Shown here piece after piece: positions 15,989-24,811 of a stretch of 64,000 bases of DNA. Source of the DNA: Aquimarina sp. AU58 (GTDB taxonomy: Bacteria; Bacteroidota; Bacteroidia; Flavobacteriales; Flavobacteriaceae); the NCBI RefSeq assembly GCF_900312745.1, contig NZ_OMPD01000009.1:558001-622000 (forward strand), in the 5' to 3' direction. The notes beneath the pieces are model-generated. The model was given only the letters and a program-made list of their open reading frames with translations. It searched no databases and was not told where the DNA came from. A program made the position numbers and the translations under genes. Every line of letters begins with the position of its first letter. The stretch's first letter is position 1.

Positions 15989-17299
15989 ATGTCGACAGTA
16001 GAATTAAAAATGCCCAAAATGGGTGAAAGTATATCAGAGGCTACCATTCTTAACTGGTTAAAGAATGTAGGTGATACGGTAGAAGAGGATGAAACAATTT
16101 TAGAAGTAGCTACAGATAAAGTAGATTCTGAAGTGCCTTCTCCTTGTCATGGAGTGATAACAGAAATACGGTATCAGCCAAATGAGGTAGTAAAGATAGG
16201 GCAGGTAATTGCTGTTATCAATGCCGATGCAGTATCTGGGTCATCTCATCAAAAATCGGAAGAGACAGAAACTACTATTGAAAGATCACAAAAAAAGCCA
16301 GAACCATCTGTTCAAATAGAATCAAGAGGAACAAGTAGTTCTGATTTTAAAAACCTAAATCTAGGTGAAAATGATGGCTTTTTATCTCCTTTGATCATTA
16401 GCATTGCTCAAAAAGAAAATATCACTATTGAGGAACTACAGAGTATTGCAGGTACAGGAGTAGAGGGTCGTATACGCAAAAGTGATGTGATGAAATACCT
16501 GAAAAACAGGAAATACCCACTGCCTAGCAGGCCACAACCACAATCACCAAAATCAACTTACAATGCACCACCGATCTCGTTTATAGAAGGCAAAGATCGC
16601 ATTGTAGAAATGGACCGTATGCGCAAAATGATTGCAGATCATATGGTGTATTCTAAACATACTTCGCCCCATGTAACCAGTTATATCGAAGTTGATGTAA
16701 CCAATATCGTGAATTGGAGAAACGAAGTAAAGGTGAAGTTTCAGGAAAAACACGGAGAAAAATTAACATTCACTCCAATTTTTGTAGAAGCGGTTGCTAA
16801 GGCAATTCAGGAATACCCAATGATTAATGTTTCTGTAGATGACAAGAAGATTGTGGTACATAACGATATTAACGTTGGTATGGCAACTGCACTACCTAAT
16901 GGTAACTTAATTGTTCCGGTAGTTAAAAATGCAGATGAAAAAAACCTACTTGGATTGGCTAAACGTGTAAACCATTTGGCAAATAGTGCAAGGAATAATG
17001 CTTTAAAACCAGATGAAATACAAGGAAGTACTTTTACCATTTCTAATGTAGGAACCTTTGGTAGTTTGATGGGAACACCAATTATTAATCAACCAGAAGT
17101 TGCAATTTTGGCTTTAGGAATTATTAAGAAAAGACCAGAGGTAATTACTACAGAAACAGGAGACGAAATCGCAATTAGAAGTATGATGTATTTGTCATTG
17201 TCTTTTGATCATAGAGTAGTAGATGGGTTTTTAGGAGGATCATTTTTACGTAAAGTAGGTGATGAACTGGAAGCTTTTGATATAAATAGAGAAATATAA
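15989..17299 (+). CDS. Dihydrolipoamide acyltransferase (E2) of a 2-oxoacid dehydrogenase
   Basis: 436 residues from the ATG at 15989; a TTG at 15977 lies inside the inverted repeat and is rejected. Order: lipoyl domain with K44 in EVATDKVDSE; a flexible linker; a peripheral-subunit binding domain (FLSPLIISIAQKENI, GRIRKSDVMKYL); and the acyltransferase core with H408 and D412 in DHRVVDG. It carries acyl groups made by E1 to CoA. The closest family is the branched-chain 2-oxoacid type. The E3 lipoamide dehydrogenase is not in the window, so it must be shared or encoded elsewhere. Confidence 0.9.
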   Translation: MSTVELKMPKMGESISEATILNWLKNVGDTVEEDETILEVATDKVDSEVPSPCHGVITEIRYQPNEVVKIGQVIAVINADAVSGSSHQKSEETETTIERSQKKPEPSVQIESRGTSSSDFKNLNLGENDGFLSPLIISIAQKENITIEELQSIAGTGVEGRIRKSDVMKYLKNRKYPLPSRPQPQSPKSTYNAPPISFIEGKDRIVEMDRMRKMIADHMVYSKHTSPHVTSYIEVDVTNIVNWRNEVKVKFQEKHGEKLTFTPIFVEAVAKAIQEYPMINVSVDDKKIVVHNDINVGMATALPNGNLIVPVVKNADEKNLLGLAKRVNHLANSARNNALKPDEIQGSTFTISNVGTFGSLMGTPIINQPEVAILALGIIKKRPEVITTETGDEIAIRSMMYLSLSFDHRVVDGFLGGSFLRKVGDELEAFDINREI

Positions 17300-17317
17300 A
17301 ATAATCAATACATGCAC

Positions 17318-17392
17318 AAGGGATAGAAGCTGGCTACCATGTAGCGCGAATAGCCCGACCCCGAGAGATACGATTCGGGGATGTGCCCAAAA
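17318..17392 (+). repeat. Structured intergenic element (GGGATAGAAGC ... AGCCCGACCCC ... TCGGGG)
   Basis: The stretch starts AAGGGATAGAAGC, continues with GGCTACCATGTAGC and a TAGCCCGACC core, and closes with a CCCCGA (17359-17364)/TCGGGG (17375-17380) hairpin and TGCCCAAA. I recall this word order from many flavobacterial intergenic regions. GC-rich folding contrasts with the AT-rich surroundings. It could be a small structured RNA or a repeat family. Confidence 0.5.
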
Positions 17393-17401
17393 CAAATACT
17401 A

Positions 17402-18475
17402 ATGGAGCAGCAAATCAAAATTACAACAACCTCAGATTCAAAATTAAAGGATATTGATTTTGATAATATTCCTTTGGGTAAAGCCTTTACCGATCATATG
17501 TTTATCTGTGATTATGAAAATGGAGCGTGGCAAAACCCGCGTATCGAACCATTAGAATTTATTCCTACACATCCTGCAGCAATGGCTTTGCATTATGGGC
17601 AAGCAATTTTTGAAGGAATGAAAGCTACAGTGGGAAAAGATAATACTCCGCTGTTGTTTAGACCAGAAGAAAATGCAAAACGATTTAATCATAGTGCTGC
17701 CAGAATGGGAATGCCTTCTGTACCCGAAGAACTTTTTGTAGAGGCAGTAAAGCAGATTGTAGGTGTAGAATACGACTGGATACCACCACAAGAAGGAAGT
17801 GCATTGTATTTGCGCCCATTTATGTATGCAGATGAACCTTTTATTGGGATGCGTGCAGCAACAAGTTATAAGTTTATTGTGATCTGTTCTCCTGCCGGAC
17901 CATTCTTTACCAAAAAAATAAAATTATATGCTGAAACCGAATATATAAGAGCTGCAGATGGAGGAACAGGAGAAGCAAAAGCAGCAGGTAATTATGCTGC
18001 AGCGATCCTGCCTACAGAAAAAGCTAAAGCCAAAGGCTATGATCAGGTATTGTGGTTAGATGCTAATGAACACAAGTATATTCAGGAAGTAGGAACGATG
18101 AATATCTTTTTTAAAGTAGATGGAAAGTTTATCACTCCAAGAACCAATGGATCAATTCTAAAAGGAATTACTCGTGATAGTGTAATCACTTTGCTAAAAG
18201 GTAAAGGTTTTGAAGTAGTAGAGCGCCCAATTACGATTGATGAGGTTATTGAGTTTTCGAAAGAAGGAAAATTAGAAGAAGCTTTTGGAACCGGAACAGC
18301 AGTTGCTATTGCCATGATAGAGGCTATCGGATATAATGAAGAATTAATCACATTACCCGACACAAACCCTGTAAGCCAGGATATGAAAAATACTCTGGAT
18401 GAGATCAAAGCTCAGAAAAGAGAAGATAAACATGGTTGGATTATACCTGTGTCTATTAAAGAGAAAGTGAAATAA
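17402..18475 (+). CDS. ilvE: Branched-chain amino acid aminotransferase (class IV PLP)
   Basis: 357 residues from ATG 17402. The upstream ATG at 17381 lies in the structured element and would add seven unsupported residues. Fold-type IV aminotransferase of the long BCAT form: PLP-binding K193 in GEAKAAGNYA, LYLRPFMYA, EVGTMNIFF and GSILKGITRDS. It moves amino groups between branched-chain (and in many bacteria aromatic) amino acids and 2-oxoglutarate. Lying between E2 and E1 genes, it may feed 2-oxoacids to that complex. Confidence 0.9.
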   Translation: MEQQIKITTTSDSKLKDIDFDNIPLGKAFTDHMFICDYENGAWQNPRIEPLEFIPTHPAAMALHYGQAIFEGMKATVGKDNTPLLFRPEENAKRFNHSAARMGMPSVPEELFVEAVKQIVGVEYDWIPPQEGSALYLRPFMYADEPFIGMRAATSYKFIVICSPAGPFFTKKIKLYAETEYIRAADGGTGEAKAAGNYAAAILPTEKAKAKGYDQVLWLDANEHKYIQEVGTMNIFFKVDGKFITPRTNGSILKGITRDSVITLLKGKGFEVVERPITIDEVIEFSKEGKLEEAFGTGTAVAIAMIEAIGYNEELITLPDTNPVSQDMKNTLDEIKAQKREDKHGWIIPVSIKEKVK

Positions 18476-18615
18476 TTAGAATTTACGAAGGATAAGATAA
18501 TTAGAATGTTATTTAAGGAAGAATTTGAATTGTTTTAGTGTTTTACAATAGTCAAAAAATATCGAGAACAAGTGAAATCAAAAATCGTAAGTCGTACATC
18601 AAAAATTAATTTAAA

Positions 18616-20679
18616 ATGTTAGCTGAAAAGACCATAGCAAAAGAAGTATTAGAAAAAGCATTCATGACACTCTGTACGGCTAAGTCGATGACAGAGTTAT
18701 ACGAAGAAAACTTCAAAACAGTATCTAAATATGTGCATGCGACTTCAAGAGGGCATGAAGCAATTCAAATAGCTACAGCCATGCAGTTATTACCTCAGGA
18801 TTATGCGTTTCCGTATTACAGAGATGATTCGATGTTATTAGGGATAGGAATGCGACCGTATGATTTAATGTTGCAATTATTGGCTAAAAAAGGAGATCCT
18901 TTTTCGGGAGGTAGAACCTATTACTCACACCCCAGTTTGCGTGATGAGGATAAACCAAAAATTCCGCACCAATCATCGGCAACAGGAATGCAGGCCATAC
19001 CTTCTACCGGAGTAGCATTAGGGATGCAATACAAAGAATTGGTTGGTTTAGATGACAAATCATTAAAAGATAAACCTCTGGTAGTATGTTCTCTTGGAGA
19101 TGCATCAGTAACCGAGGGAGAGATTGCAGAAGCTTTTCAGATGGCTGCCTTAAAGCAATTACCGATTTTGTATTTGGTACAGGATAACGGATGGGATATT
19201 TCTGCAAATGAAGAAGAAACCCGTGCACAAAATGCTTTTGAATATGCTGCAGGATTTAATGGATTAGAAGCGATTTCTATCGATGGAGCTAATTTTACCG
19301 AAAGCTACCTGGCGATACAAGAAGTAATCAAAATCATTAGAGAAGAAAGAAGACCGATTCTGGTGCATGCCAAAGTACCTTTGCTAAATCATCATACTTC
19401 GGGGGTGCGAATGGAATGGTATCGAGATGACCTTGAAGAAGCTCGTTCTCGCGATCCATATCCGGTATTGAGAAACCAATTACTTTCATCTGGTTTTACC
19501 GAAGATGAAGTGCTGGCTATCGAAACAGAAGCAAAAGCAGTAGTAGCCAAAGATTTGGACGAAGCTATGAAAGCCGAAGATCCAAGGCCAGAAGATTTAT
19601 TTACTCATGATTTTGCCCCTACACCAATTACAGAAGAGAAAGGAGAACGATCTCCTGCAGATAAAGAAGAAGTGGTAATGGTAGATTGTGCTTTGTTTGC
19701 TGTAGAAGAATTAATGAAGGAGCATAAAGAATGTTTGTTATATGGGCAAGATGTAGGAGGAAGACTAGGAGGAGTATTTAGAGAAGCAGCTACATTAGCT
19801 CAAAAATTTGGAGACGAGCGTGTGTTTAATACGCCTATACAGGAAGCTTTTATTGTTGGTTCTACTGTGGGAATGTCTGCCGTTGGTTTAAAGCCTATTG
19901 TAGAAGTACAGTTTGCCGATTATATCTGGCCAGGGCTAAATCAATTATTTACAGAAGTGAGTAGATCCTGTTATTTATCTAATGGAAAATGGCCGGTATC
20001 GATGATTCTGCGAGTTCCGATTGGAGCTTATGGTAGTGGAGGGCCTTATCACTCCTCTTCTGTTGAATCTGTAGTAACTAATATTCGTGGAATCAAGATT
20101 GCATATCCAAGTACAGGGGCAGATCTTAAAGGGTTGATGAAAGCTGCATATCATGACCCAAATCCTGTAGTCATTTTAGAGCACAAAGGATTGTATTGGT
20201 CAAAGGTAAAAGGAACCGATGCTGCCAGAACTATAGAGCCATCAGAGGATTATATATTACCTTTCGGTAAAGCTAATGTTGTACAACGTATCTGGCCGCA
20301 GGATGAAAAGGAAACCATGACGATCGTAACCTACGGTATGGGAGTACATTGGGCGCTTAATGCGACAAAAGGGATGAAAGATGTAGTCGAGGTTATTGAT
20401 TTACGTACATTGTATCCTCTAGATGAAGAAACCATTATGGAATCGGTAAAGAAAACCAAGAAATGTCTTGTGGTTACCGAAGAACCTACTAATAATTCTT
20501 TTGCAAGAGCATTATCGGGCAAAATCCAGGAGGAGTGTTTTAGATCTCTGGATGCTCCTGTGATGACTATAGGGTCAGAGAATATGCCAGCTATTCCTTT
20601 GAACAGCACTTTAGAGCAAACCATGATTCCTTCTACCGAAAAAGTAAAAGAGAAAATAGATGAATTGTTAAAGTATTAA
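18616..20679 (+). CDS. Fused alpha-beta E1 component of a branched-chain-type 2-oxoacid dehydrogenase
   Basis: 687 residues, with E1-alpha (about 1-330) and E1-beta (about 350-687) joined in one chain, as in many Bacteroidetes. The alpha half has the thiamine-diphosphate motif GDASVTEGEIAEAFQM ending in VQDN; the beta half has LYGQDVGGRLGGVF, FNTPIQEAFIVG and the PVSMILRVPIGAYGSGGPYH segment. It decarboxylates a 2-oxoacid and loads the lipoyl group of E2. The natural substrate may be branched-chain oxoacids, phenylpyruvate or both. A perfect 54-bp palindrome follows the stop. Confidence 0.9.
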   Translation: MLAEKTIAKEVLEKAFMTLCTAKSMTELYEENFKTVSKYVHATSRGHEAIQIATAMQLLPQDYAFPYYRDDSMLLGIGMRPYDLMLQLLAKKGDPFSGGRTYYSHPSLRDEDKPKIPHQSSATGMQAIPSTGVALGMQYKELVGLDDKSLKDKPLVVCSLGDASVTEGEIAEAFQMAALKQLPILYLVQDNGWDISANEEETRAQNAFEYAAGFNGLEAISIDGANFTESYLAIQEVIKIIREERRPILVHAKVPLLNHHTSGVRMEWYRDDLEEARSRDPYPVLRNQLLSSGFTEDEVLAIETEAKAVVAKDLDEAMKAEDPRPEDLFTHDFAPTPITEEKGERSPADKEEVVMVDCALFAVEELMKEHKECLLYGQDVGGRLGGVFREAATLAQKFGDERVFNTPIQEAFIVGSTVGMSAVGLKPIVEVQFADYIWPGLNQLFTEVSRSCYLSNGKWPVSMILRVPIGAYGSGGPYHSSSVESVVTNIRGIKIAYPSTGADLKGLMKAAYHDPNPVVILEHKGLYWSKVKGTDAARTIEPSEDYILPFGKANVVQRIWPQDEKETMTIVTYGMGVHWALNATKGMKDVVEVIDLRTLYPLDEETIMESVKKTKKCLVVTEEPTNNSFARALSGKIQEECFRSLDAPVMTIGSENMPAIPLNSTLEQTMIPSTEKVKEKIDELLKY

Positions 20680-20690
20680 ACGATTTGATA

Positions 20691-20744
20691 ATAAAAAATA
20701 TACCCTGGTAATTTAGATCTAAATTACCAGGGTATATTTTTTAT
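20691..20744. terminator. Bidirectional terminator, 54-bp perfect palindrome
   Basis: Every base from 20691 to 20717 pairs with 20718 to 20744, with AGATCT in the centre and a CCCTGG/CCAGGG core. A- and T-runs flank both sides, so it can stop transcripts from the E1 gene and from the minus-strand peptide gene, whose stop codon lies inside it. Confidence 0.8.
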
Positions 20745-20920
20745 CCCCACATACAGAATCTGCCATTGCATTCTCCAATGCCACAAATATTAAGACTTAT
20801 TCGGCAACATAACTCTCCTTTCTGATAGCAATCCGATATACGGCTTTTTGATCCATTAATAGATTTTTGAACCGCTTTATTCAGTTTTTTTACTCCATTT
20901 ACGTTTATGATATTTTTCAT
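20741..20920 (-). CDS. Small Cys-rich peptide with bacteriocin-type leader
   Basis: 59 residues from ATG 20920 to TAA 20741. The first part, MKNIINVNGVKKLNKAVQKS, then INGS, looks like the leader peptides of Bacteroidetes bacteriocin-like or RiPP precursors, which end near a Gly-Gly (here only NGS). The core holds six cysteines (31, 38, 39, 46, 51, 56) and ends in CMWG. It is transcribed toward a perfect terminator, with a wide AT-rich upstream region. No modification enzyme or exporter gene is adjacent, so a RiPP role is a guess. Confidence 0.6.
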   Translation of the reverse strand: MKNIINVNGVKKLNKAVQKSINGSKSRISDCYQKGELCCRISLNICGIGECNGRFCMWG

Positions 20921-21126
20921 TTTTAAAGGTTTTAAGAGTTTATATTTATTTAAACTAAAAATGAAAGTGTAAGATATTGATAATAAGTGTTTTTTGTTTA
21001 ATACGATGTAATATGATTATGTTAAGAAATTGAATTTTATGACAAAGAAGGTATTGATTTCTATAGAGAAATCACCACTTTACGTTCTCATATTGAAAAT
21101 CAGATTCTTTTTTTGAATATAGGTTG

Positions 21127-22665
21127 TTATTCAGATATTCTATATGGTTTTAGTTCTTCAAAGAAAATATCATCATTAGGAACATCAAAATCCATACTTT
21201 TAACATTTAGGTTATTATCAGTATTAAATTTTACGGTTCCAAAGCTAAACCAGGCATGTTTCTTATCCCAAACAATTTCCCAAACATCATGATGCCAGTG
21301 TCGCAGTGTAGCAGATAAATCTGGAGTATGTTCAAATTTCATGCGTAACTGGTCTTTTTCTAACGAGATTTTAATTTTTCCGTAGATATCAGACCTATAA
21401 TCTCCTACTATTTTAGTTGGTGCGACAGAAGGTTTGGTATTTAGCTCTCTTTTTTCTTTTCTTGTAGAGATTCGAGTGTCTTTTTTACCATTAGTATTTG
21501 CCTTTTTCAATAGTTTGGCAGACCAATTGATAGATGCTGTACCTAGAAATTGATCTAAAGCATGGTAAGTTGCAGCTCTAATCGGGCTTTTCATACCATT
21601 AGTAAGTACTACAACTCCTAGATTTTCATCAGGAATTAAAGTAACTGCTGTAATCATTCCATCAAACCCTCCTGTATGAGCAACGCTAAGTCTTCCTTGA
21701 TAATCACTTAATCCCCATCCTAATCCATAGCCACTAAAATGCTTATTGAAATCATTTTTTGAAGTGTGATCTACTCTATAATTGTTATGAGGTGTCCAGA
21801 TTATATTTCTGGTGTTTTTGGTAAGTAAAGTATCTTTACCGATACGACCATGGTTTAGATTAAAGATCATCCATTTAGAAACATCTTTAACACTAGAAAT
21901 AAGCCCGCCCATAGCTCCTATTTCTTCCCAATCTACCCAGTCGATAGGGATGTTTTTATCATTTTCGCGACCATGCGGGGTGGCATAATTCTTTTTTGTA
22001 TCCAGTTTTTTATATGATGTTAAGGTTCTATCCATTCCCAGAGGATCTAGAATTCGTTCTTTTACATTTTCTCCCCAACTTTTTCCGGTTACTTTTTTTA
22101 TAATTTCTCCTGCAGTAATGTACATTACATTAGAGTACCCAAATCCAGATCTGAAATCATGAGTTTTAGGAAGATGTTTACTTCTTTTTATAATTTCTTC
22201 TGATGTTAAGTTTGCTTTATACCAAATCACATCACCACTGAATGTGCCAAGTCCAACACGATGACTTAATATATCTCTAATAGTAACTTCATTACTTACC
22301 CATGGATCGTAAAGGGCAAAATATGGTAGATGTTTTTTTACTTTATCATCCCAATTAAGCTTTCCTTCCTGTACCAGCATTCCAATAATAGTAGCCGTAA
22401 ACGCTTTAGAGTTAGATGCAATGGCATACAGCGTGTTTTCATCTGGTTTTTCGTCTTTTCCTTTTTCTTTTACTCCGTAATTACCACTGAAAATCAGTTT
22501 TCCATCTTTAACAATTCCAATAGAAACACTAGGTATATCCCAGTCTTTTGCCATTTTTGCATAGTATTCATCTAACTTTTTAAGATCAACTGTAGTGCCT
22601 GTTTGACTTAATATATTTGTTGTAGAAATCAGTAATACTGTAAATAACAGCAATAGTTTTTTCAT
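21127..22665 (-). CDS. Beta-lactamase-fold serine hydrolase (class C/PBP-like) with C-terminal extension
   Basis: 512 residues with a signal peptide of about 20 residues. The catalytic SxxK is S84-K87 (SNSK), the Tyr is in FGYSNVMY and the third motif is HTG in VAHTGGFDG. Residues 390-512 form a separate beta-rich domain resembling DUF3471. Such secreted proteins hydrolyse D-amino-acid peptides or esters; true resistance to beta-lactams cannot be claimed. It is followed by 206 bp to the peptide gene stop region and preceded by a GH25 gene on the same strand. Confidence 0.85.
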   Translation of the reverse strand: MKKLLLLFTVLLISTTNILSQTGTTVDLKKLDEYYAKMAKDWDIPSVSIGIVKDGKLIFSGNYGVKEKGKDEKPDENTLYAIASNSKAFTATIIGMLVQEGKLNWDDKVKKHLPYFALYDPWVSNEVTIRDILSHRVGLGTFSGDVIWYKANLTSEEIIKRSKHLPKTHDFRSGFGYSNVMYITAGEIIKKVTGKSWGENVKERILDPLGMDRTLTSYKKLDTKKNYATPHGRENDKNIPIDWVDWEEIGAMGGLISSVKDVSKWMIFNLNHGRIGKDTLLTKNTRNIIWTPHNNYRVDHTSKNDFNKHFSGYGLGWGLSDYQGRLSVAHTGGFDGMITAVTLIPDENLGVVVLTNGMKSPIRAATYHALDQFLGTASINWSAKLLKKANTNGKKDTRISTRKEKRELNTKPSVAPTKIVGDYRSDIYGKIKISLEKDQLRMKFEHTPDLSATLRHWHHDVWEIVWDKKHAWFSFGTVKFNTDNNLNVKSMDFDVPNDDIFFEELKPYRISE

Positions 22666-22823
22666 GATTTTAATTTTAGATAGTGTTTTGTGTGTTTCGA
22701 AAGGTAAATATAATTTATTTAAGATGATAAGAATGTTATATCTCCTTCAAAATACTATTCAAAAGATGATCAGGTATACAATCGGTTTTGTCTAATTAAT
22801 AATTATAATAGCTATACGGGATA

Positions 22824-23555
22824 CTACTTTTTTAACAATTTTCTAAATGCTTCGGCATTTCCATGAAATAGATCATAATCGACATTGCCTTTGATTCCTT
22901 TTAAGTTTTTAAGATCTGTACGTTGCCAGATAGTCCAGCCTTCACTCTTCCAGGTGTTAGGAACTTTTGGAGCTTTTTTGGTATACGCTGCAATCCACAA
23001 TTTATATTTGGCAAAATCGGGATGGTCAAGGTATTTAATACCAAAATAATAATTAGAATAGATAATTGGGGTTACTCCCCATTCCTTTTCTACTGTTTGT
23101 AACCAGAGTAAGGTGTTTTTTTGATATTCTTTTTTAGTAACAGGGGCTTGAATCCCTAATTCTTCTAGATCTAAAACAGGAGGTAAATCTCCCGGTTCTA
23201 ATGTGCCTACTGCAGCTATAAAATTTTGAGCTTGCTTTTTAGGATCATAACCGGTTTGATAAAAATGATAAGCACCCCGGTAGATACAGTTACTTTTTGC
23301 AGCTGCTCTGTTTGTTTTAAACATAGGGTCTTTAAAATCATCACCTTCTGAAGCTTTGATGTACACAAAATTAACACCGTCTTTCTTAATATCATTCCAT
23401 TTGATATCTCCTTGAAAATGAGAAACATCCATTCCTAAAATAGAAGGATCTGTTTCGAGTCTTTGATTTTCTGAAGTACACAAATTGTTTTTGTCTGTTG
23501 CACAAGAAAATAATACTAACGATAGTGTAAAAAGTTGAATGGTAATTTTTTTCAT
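22824..23555 (-). CDS. GH25 lysozyme-like lipoprotein
   Basis: 243 residues. Lipoprotein signal with the lipobox LFSC near residue 19. The GH25 (Chalaropsis lysozyme) pattern is clear: GMDVSHFQGDIKWNDIKKDG, FVYIKASEG, YRGAYHFYQ, and VLDLEEL carrying the catalytic acid pair. It would cut peptidoglycan in the periplasm. It lies between an unknown membrane protein and a beta-lactamase-fold enzyme on the same strand, a loose cell-wall theme, but spacing (50 and 158 bp) does not prove an operon. Confidence 0.88.
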   Translation of the reverse strand: MKKITIQLFTLSLVLFSCATDKNNLCTSENQRLETDPSILGMDVSHFQGDIKWNDIKKDGVNFVYIKASEGDDFKDPMFKTNRAAAKSNCIYRGAYHFYQTGYDPKKQAQNFIAAVGTLEPGDLPPVLDLEELGIQAPVTKKEYQKNTLLWLQTVEKEWGVTPIIYSNYYFGIKYLDHPDFAKYKLWIAAYTKKAPKVPNTWKSEGWTIWQRTDLKNLKGIKGNVDYDLFHGNAEAFRKLLKK

Positions 23556-23604
23556 GAATTCTATTGGTTAAGTCTTAAAAGTATTTAATTGTTTAAATTT
23601 TAGG

Positions 23605-24543
23605 TTAATGTGGATCATGGGTTAGATCTTTACCAAGTTTTTTTAAATTTTCCTCTTGGGCTTCTTCAATTTTACTTAATCCAGAAAAATGAAAGAACTT
23701 CTTAAGTAAGAAACTCATGAGATAAAAATATAATAGTGGTAAAATAAGAAAAAGAACAATGAGGTTACTAATCATGTTTATGATAAGTTTCATCAATTCT
23801 TTTTTACCTTCTTTCAAGATTGCAAAAGCTTCAGAAAACCCTTCTTCTGCATCAACACTTACATCTTCGACTTTATCAACAACTGCATCTTCAACTTTTT
23901 TAAAAATGCCTATACCTTTACGACCTTTTTCTTTAGCTTTCTCTAATTGCCTGTTTTTTCGAGCTTCTTGTTTTGATTTGATGTACTTTTTCTTTGCTTC
24001 ATATTTGTTCTTAATAGATGAAAGATGTTCATGTAACGAAGAACCAAGACTTAATTCCATAGAGTCAGATACATAGTGTATTCCATTAACATATAAAGAA
24101 AGTCCCGGGTTGATAAGTAATGCTATAATAAGCAGTTTTAAAGCTACTTTTTTATATTTTTCGAAGAATATGCCTACAAGAAAAATCACAGGAAGCACTT
24201 TAAACAATAATGATTTACCCATATTTACCAATATGGTTTGAACTGCGATTACAATATTTGCAAAGGTTAAATAATTGATTGCTCGTGTAAAAATATCAGA
24301 AAGCTCTGTTGCCAGTCCCCCAACTAAGAGGATACCAGAATTGTCAATACCTGCAGTGATACTTTTTAACTCCATGGCAACGCCAAGACCCAGCATCATA
24401 TCTCCATTAATATTAGATAAAAAATCAATAGCTGGTGCTACTAATATGTTACTAAATCCCAGAATGATAATAATCAAAGAGATGATAATAACCCAGGTTT
24501 TATCATTTTTAATAAGATTGGATAGTGTTTGGTTAATATCCAT
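23605..24543 (-). CDS. Membrane protein of unknown function with a charged coiled-coil segment
   Basis: 312 residues; I do not recognise the family. Hydrophobic helices lie near residues 17-40, 68-78, 95-125, 132-152 and 256-282. Between them (about 170-235) is a highly charged, Lys/Glu-rich stretch (KKYIKSKQEARKNRQLEKAK) likely to be a coiled coil on one side of the membrane. The C-terminus is acidic and basic mixed and cytoplasmic-like. It is the first gene of a minus-strand group that ends with the GH25 and serine hydrolase genes. Confidence 0.7.
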   Translation of the reverse strand: MDINQTLSNLIKNDKTWVIIISLIIIILGFSNILVAPAIDFLSNINGDMMLGLGVAMELKSITAGIDNSGILLVGGLATELSDIFTRAINYLTFANIVIAVQTILVNMGKSLLFKVLPVIFLVGIFFEKYKKVALKLLIIALLINPGLSLYVNGIHYVSDSMELSLGSSLHEHLSSIKNKYEAKKKYIKSKQEARKNRQLEKAKEKGRKGIGIFKKVEDAVVDKVEDVSVDAEEGFSEAFAILKEGKKELMKLIINMISNLIVLFLILPLLYFYLMSFLLKKFFHFSGLSKIEEAQEENLKKLGKDLTHDPH

Positions 24544-24811
24544 AGCAGTAGTAAAGTTGGTTCATTTTGTGTAGTTTAAAGGTAGAGAATTTTTGAAGTA
24601 AATTGTATAGGTATTTATACGTAATTATTACAGAAATATATAAAGTATGTTCAAAAAAATTATGTATAAATAACCATATGATTTTCTATAATTTTGATAT
24701 GATACAAGTGATATTTTTGATGATTCTTTAAAAAAACTTTAAGAATAGTGTCTATGTTTCTTGAAGCAAGTACTCTTTACTATAATGTTTACGAATAAAT
24801 AATCACCAAAT

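Noticed and set aside
17381..17401. Upstream ATG for the aminotransferase
   Set aside because: It lies in the structured intergenic element and would add seven residues without family support.
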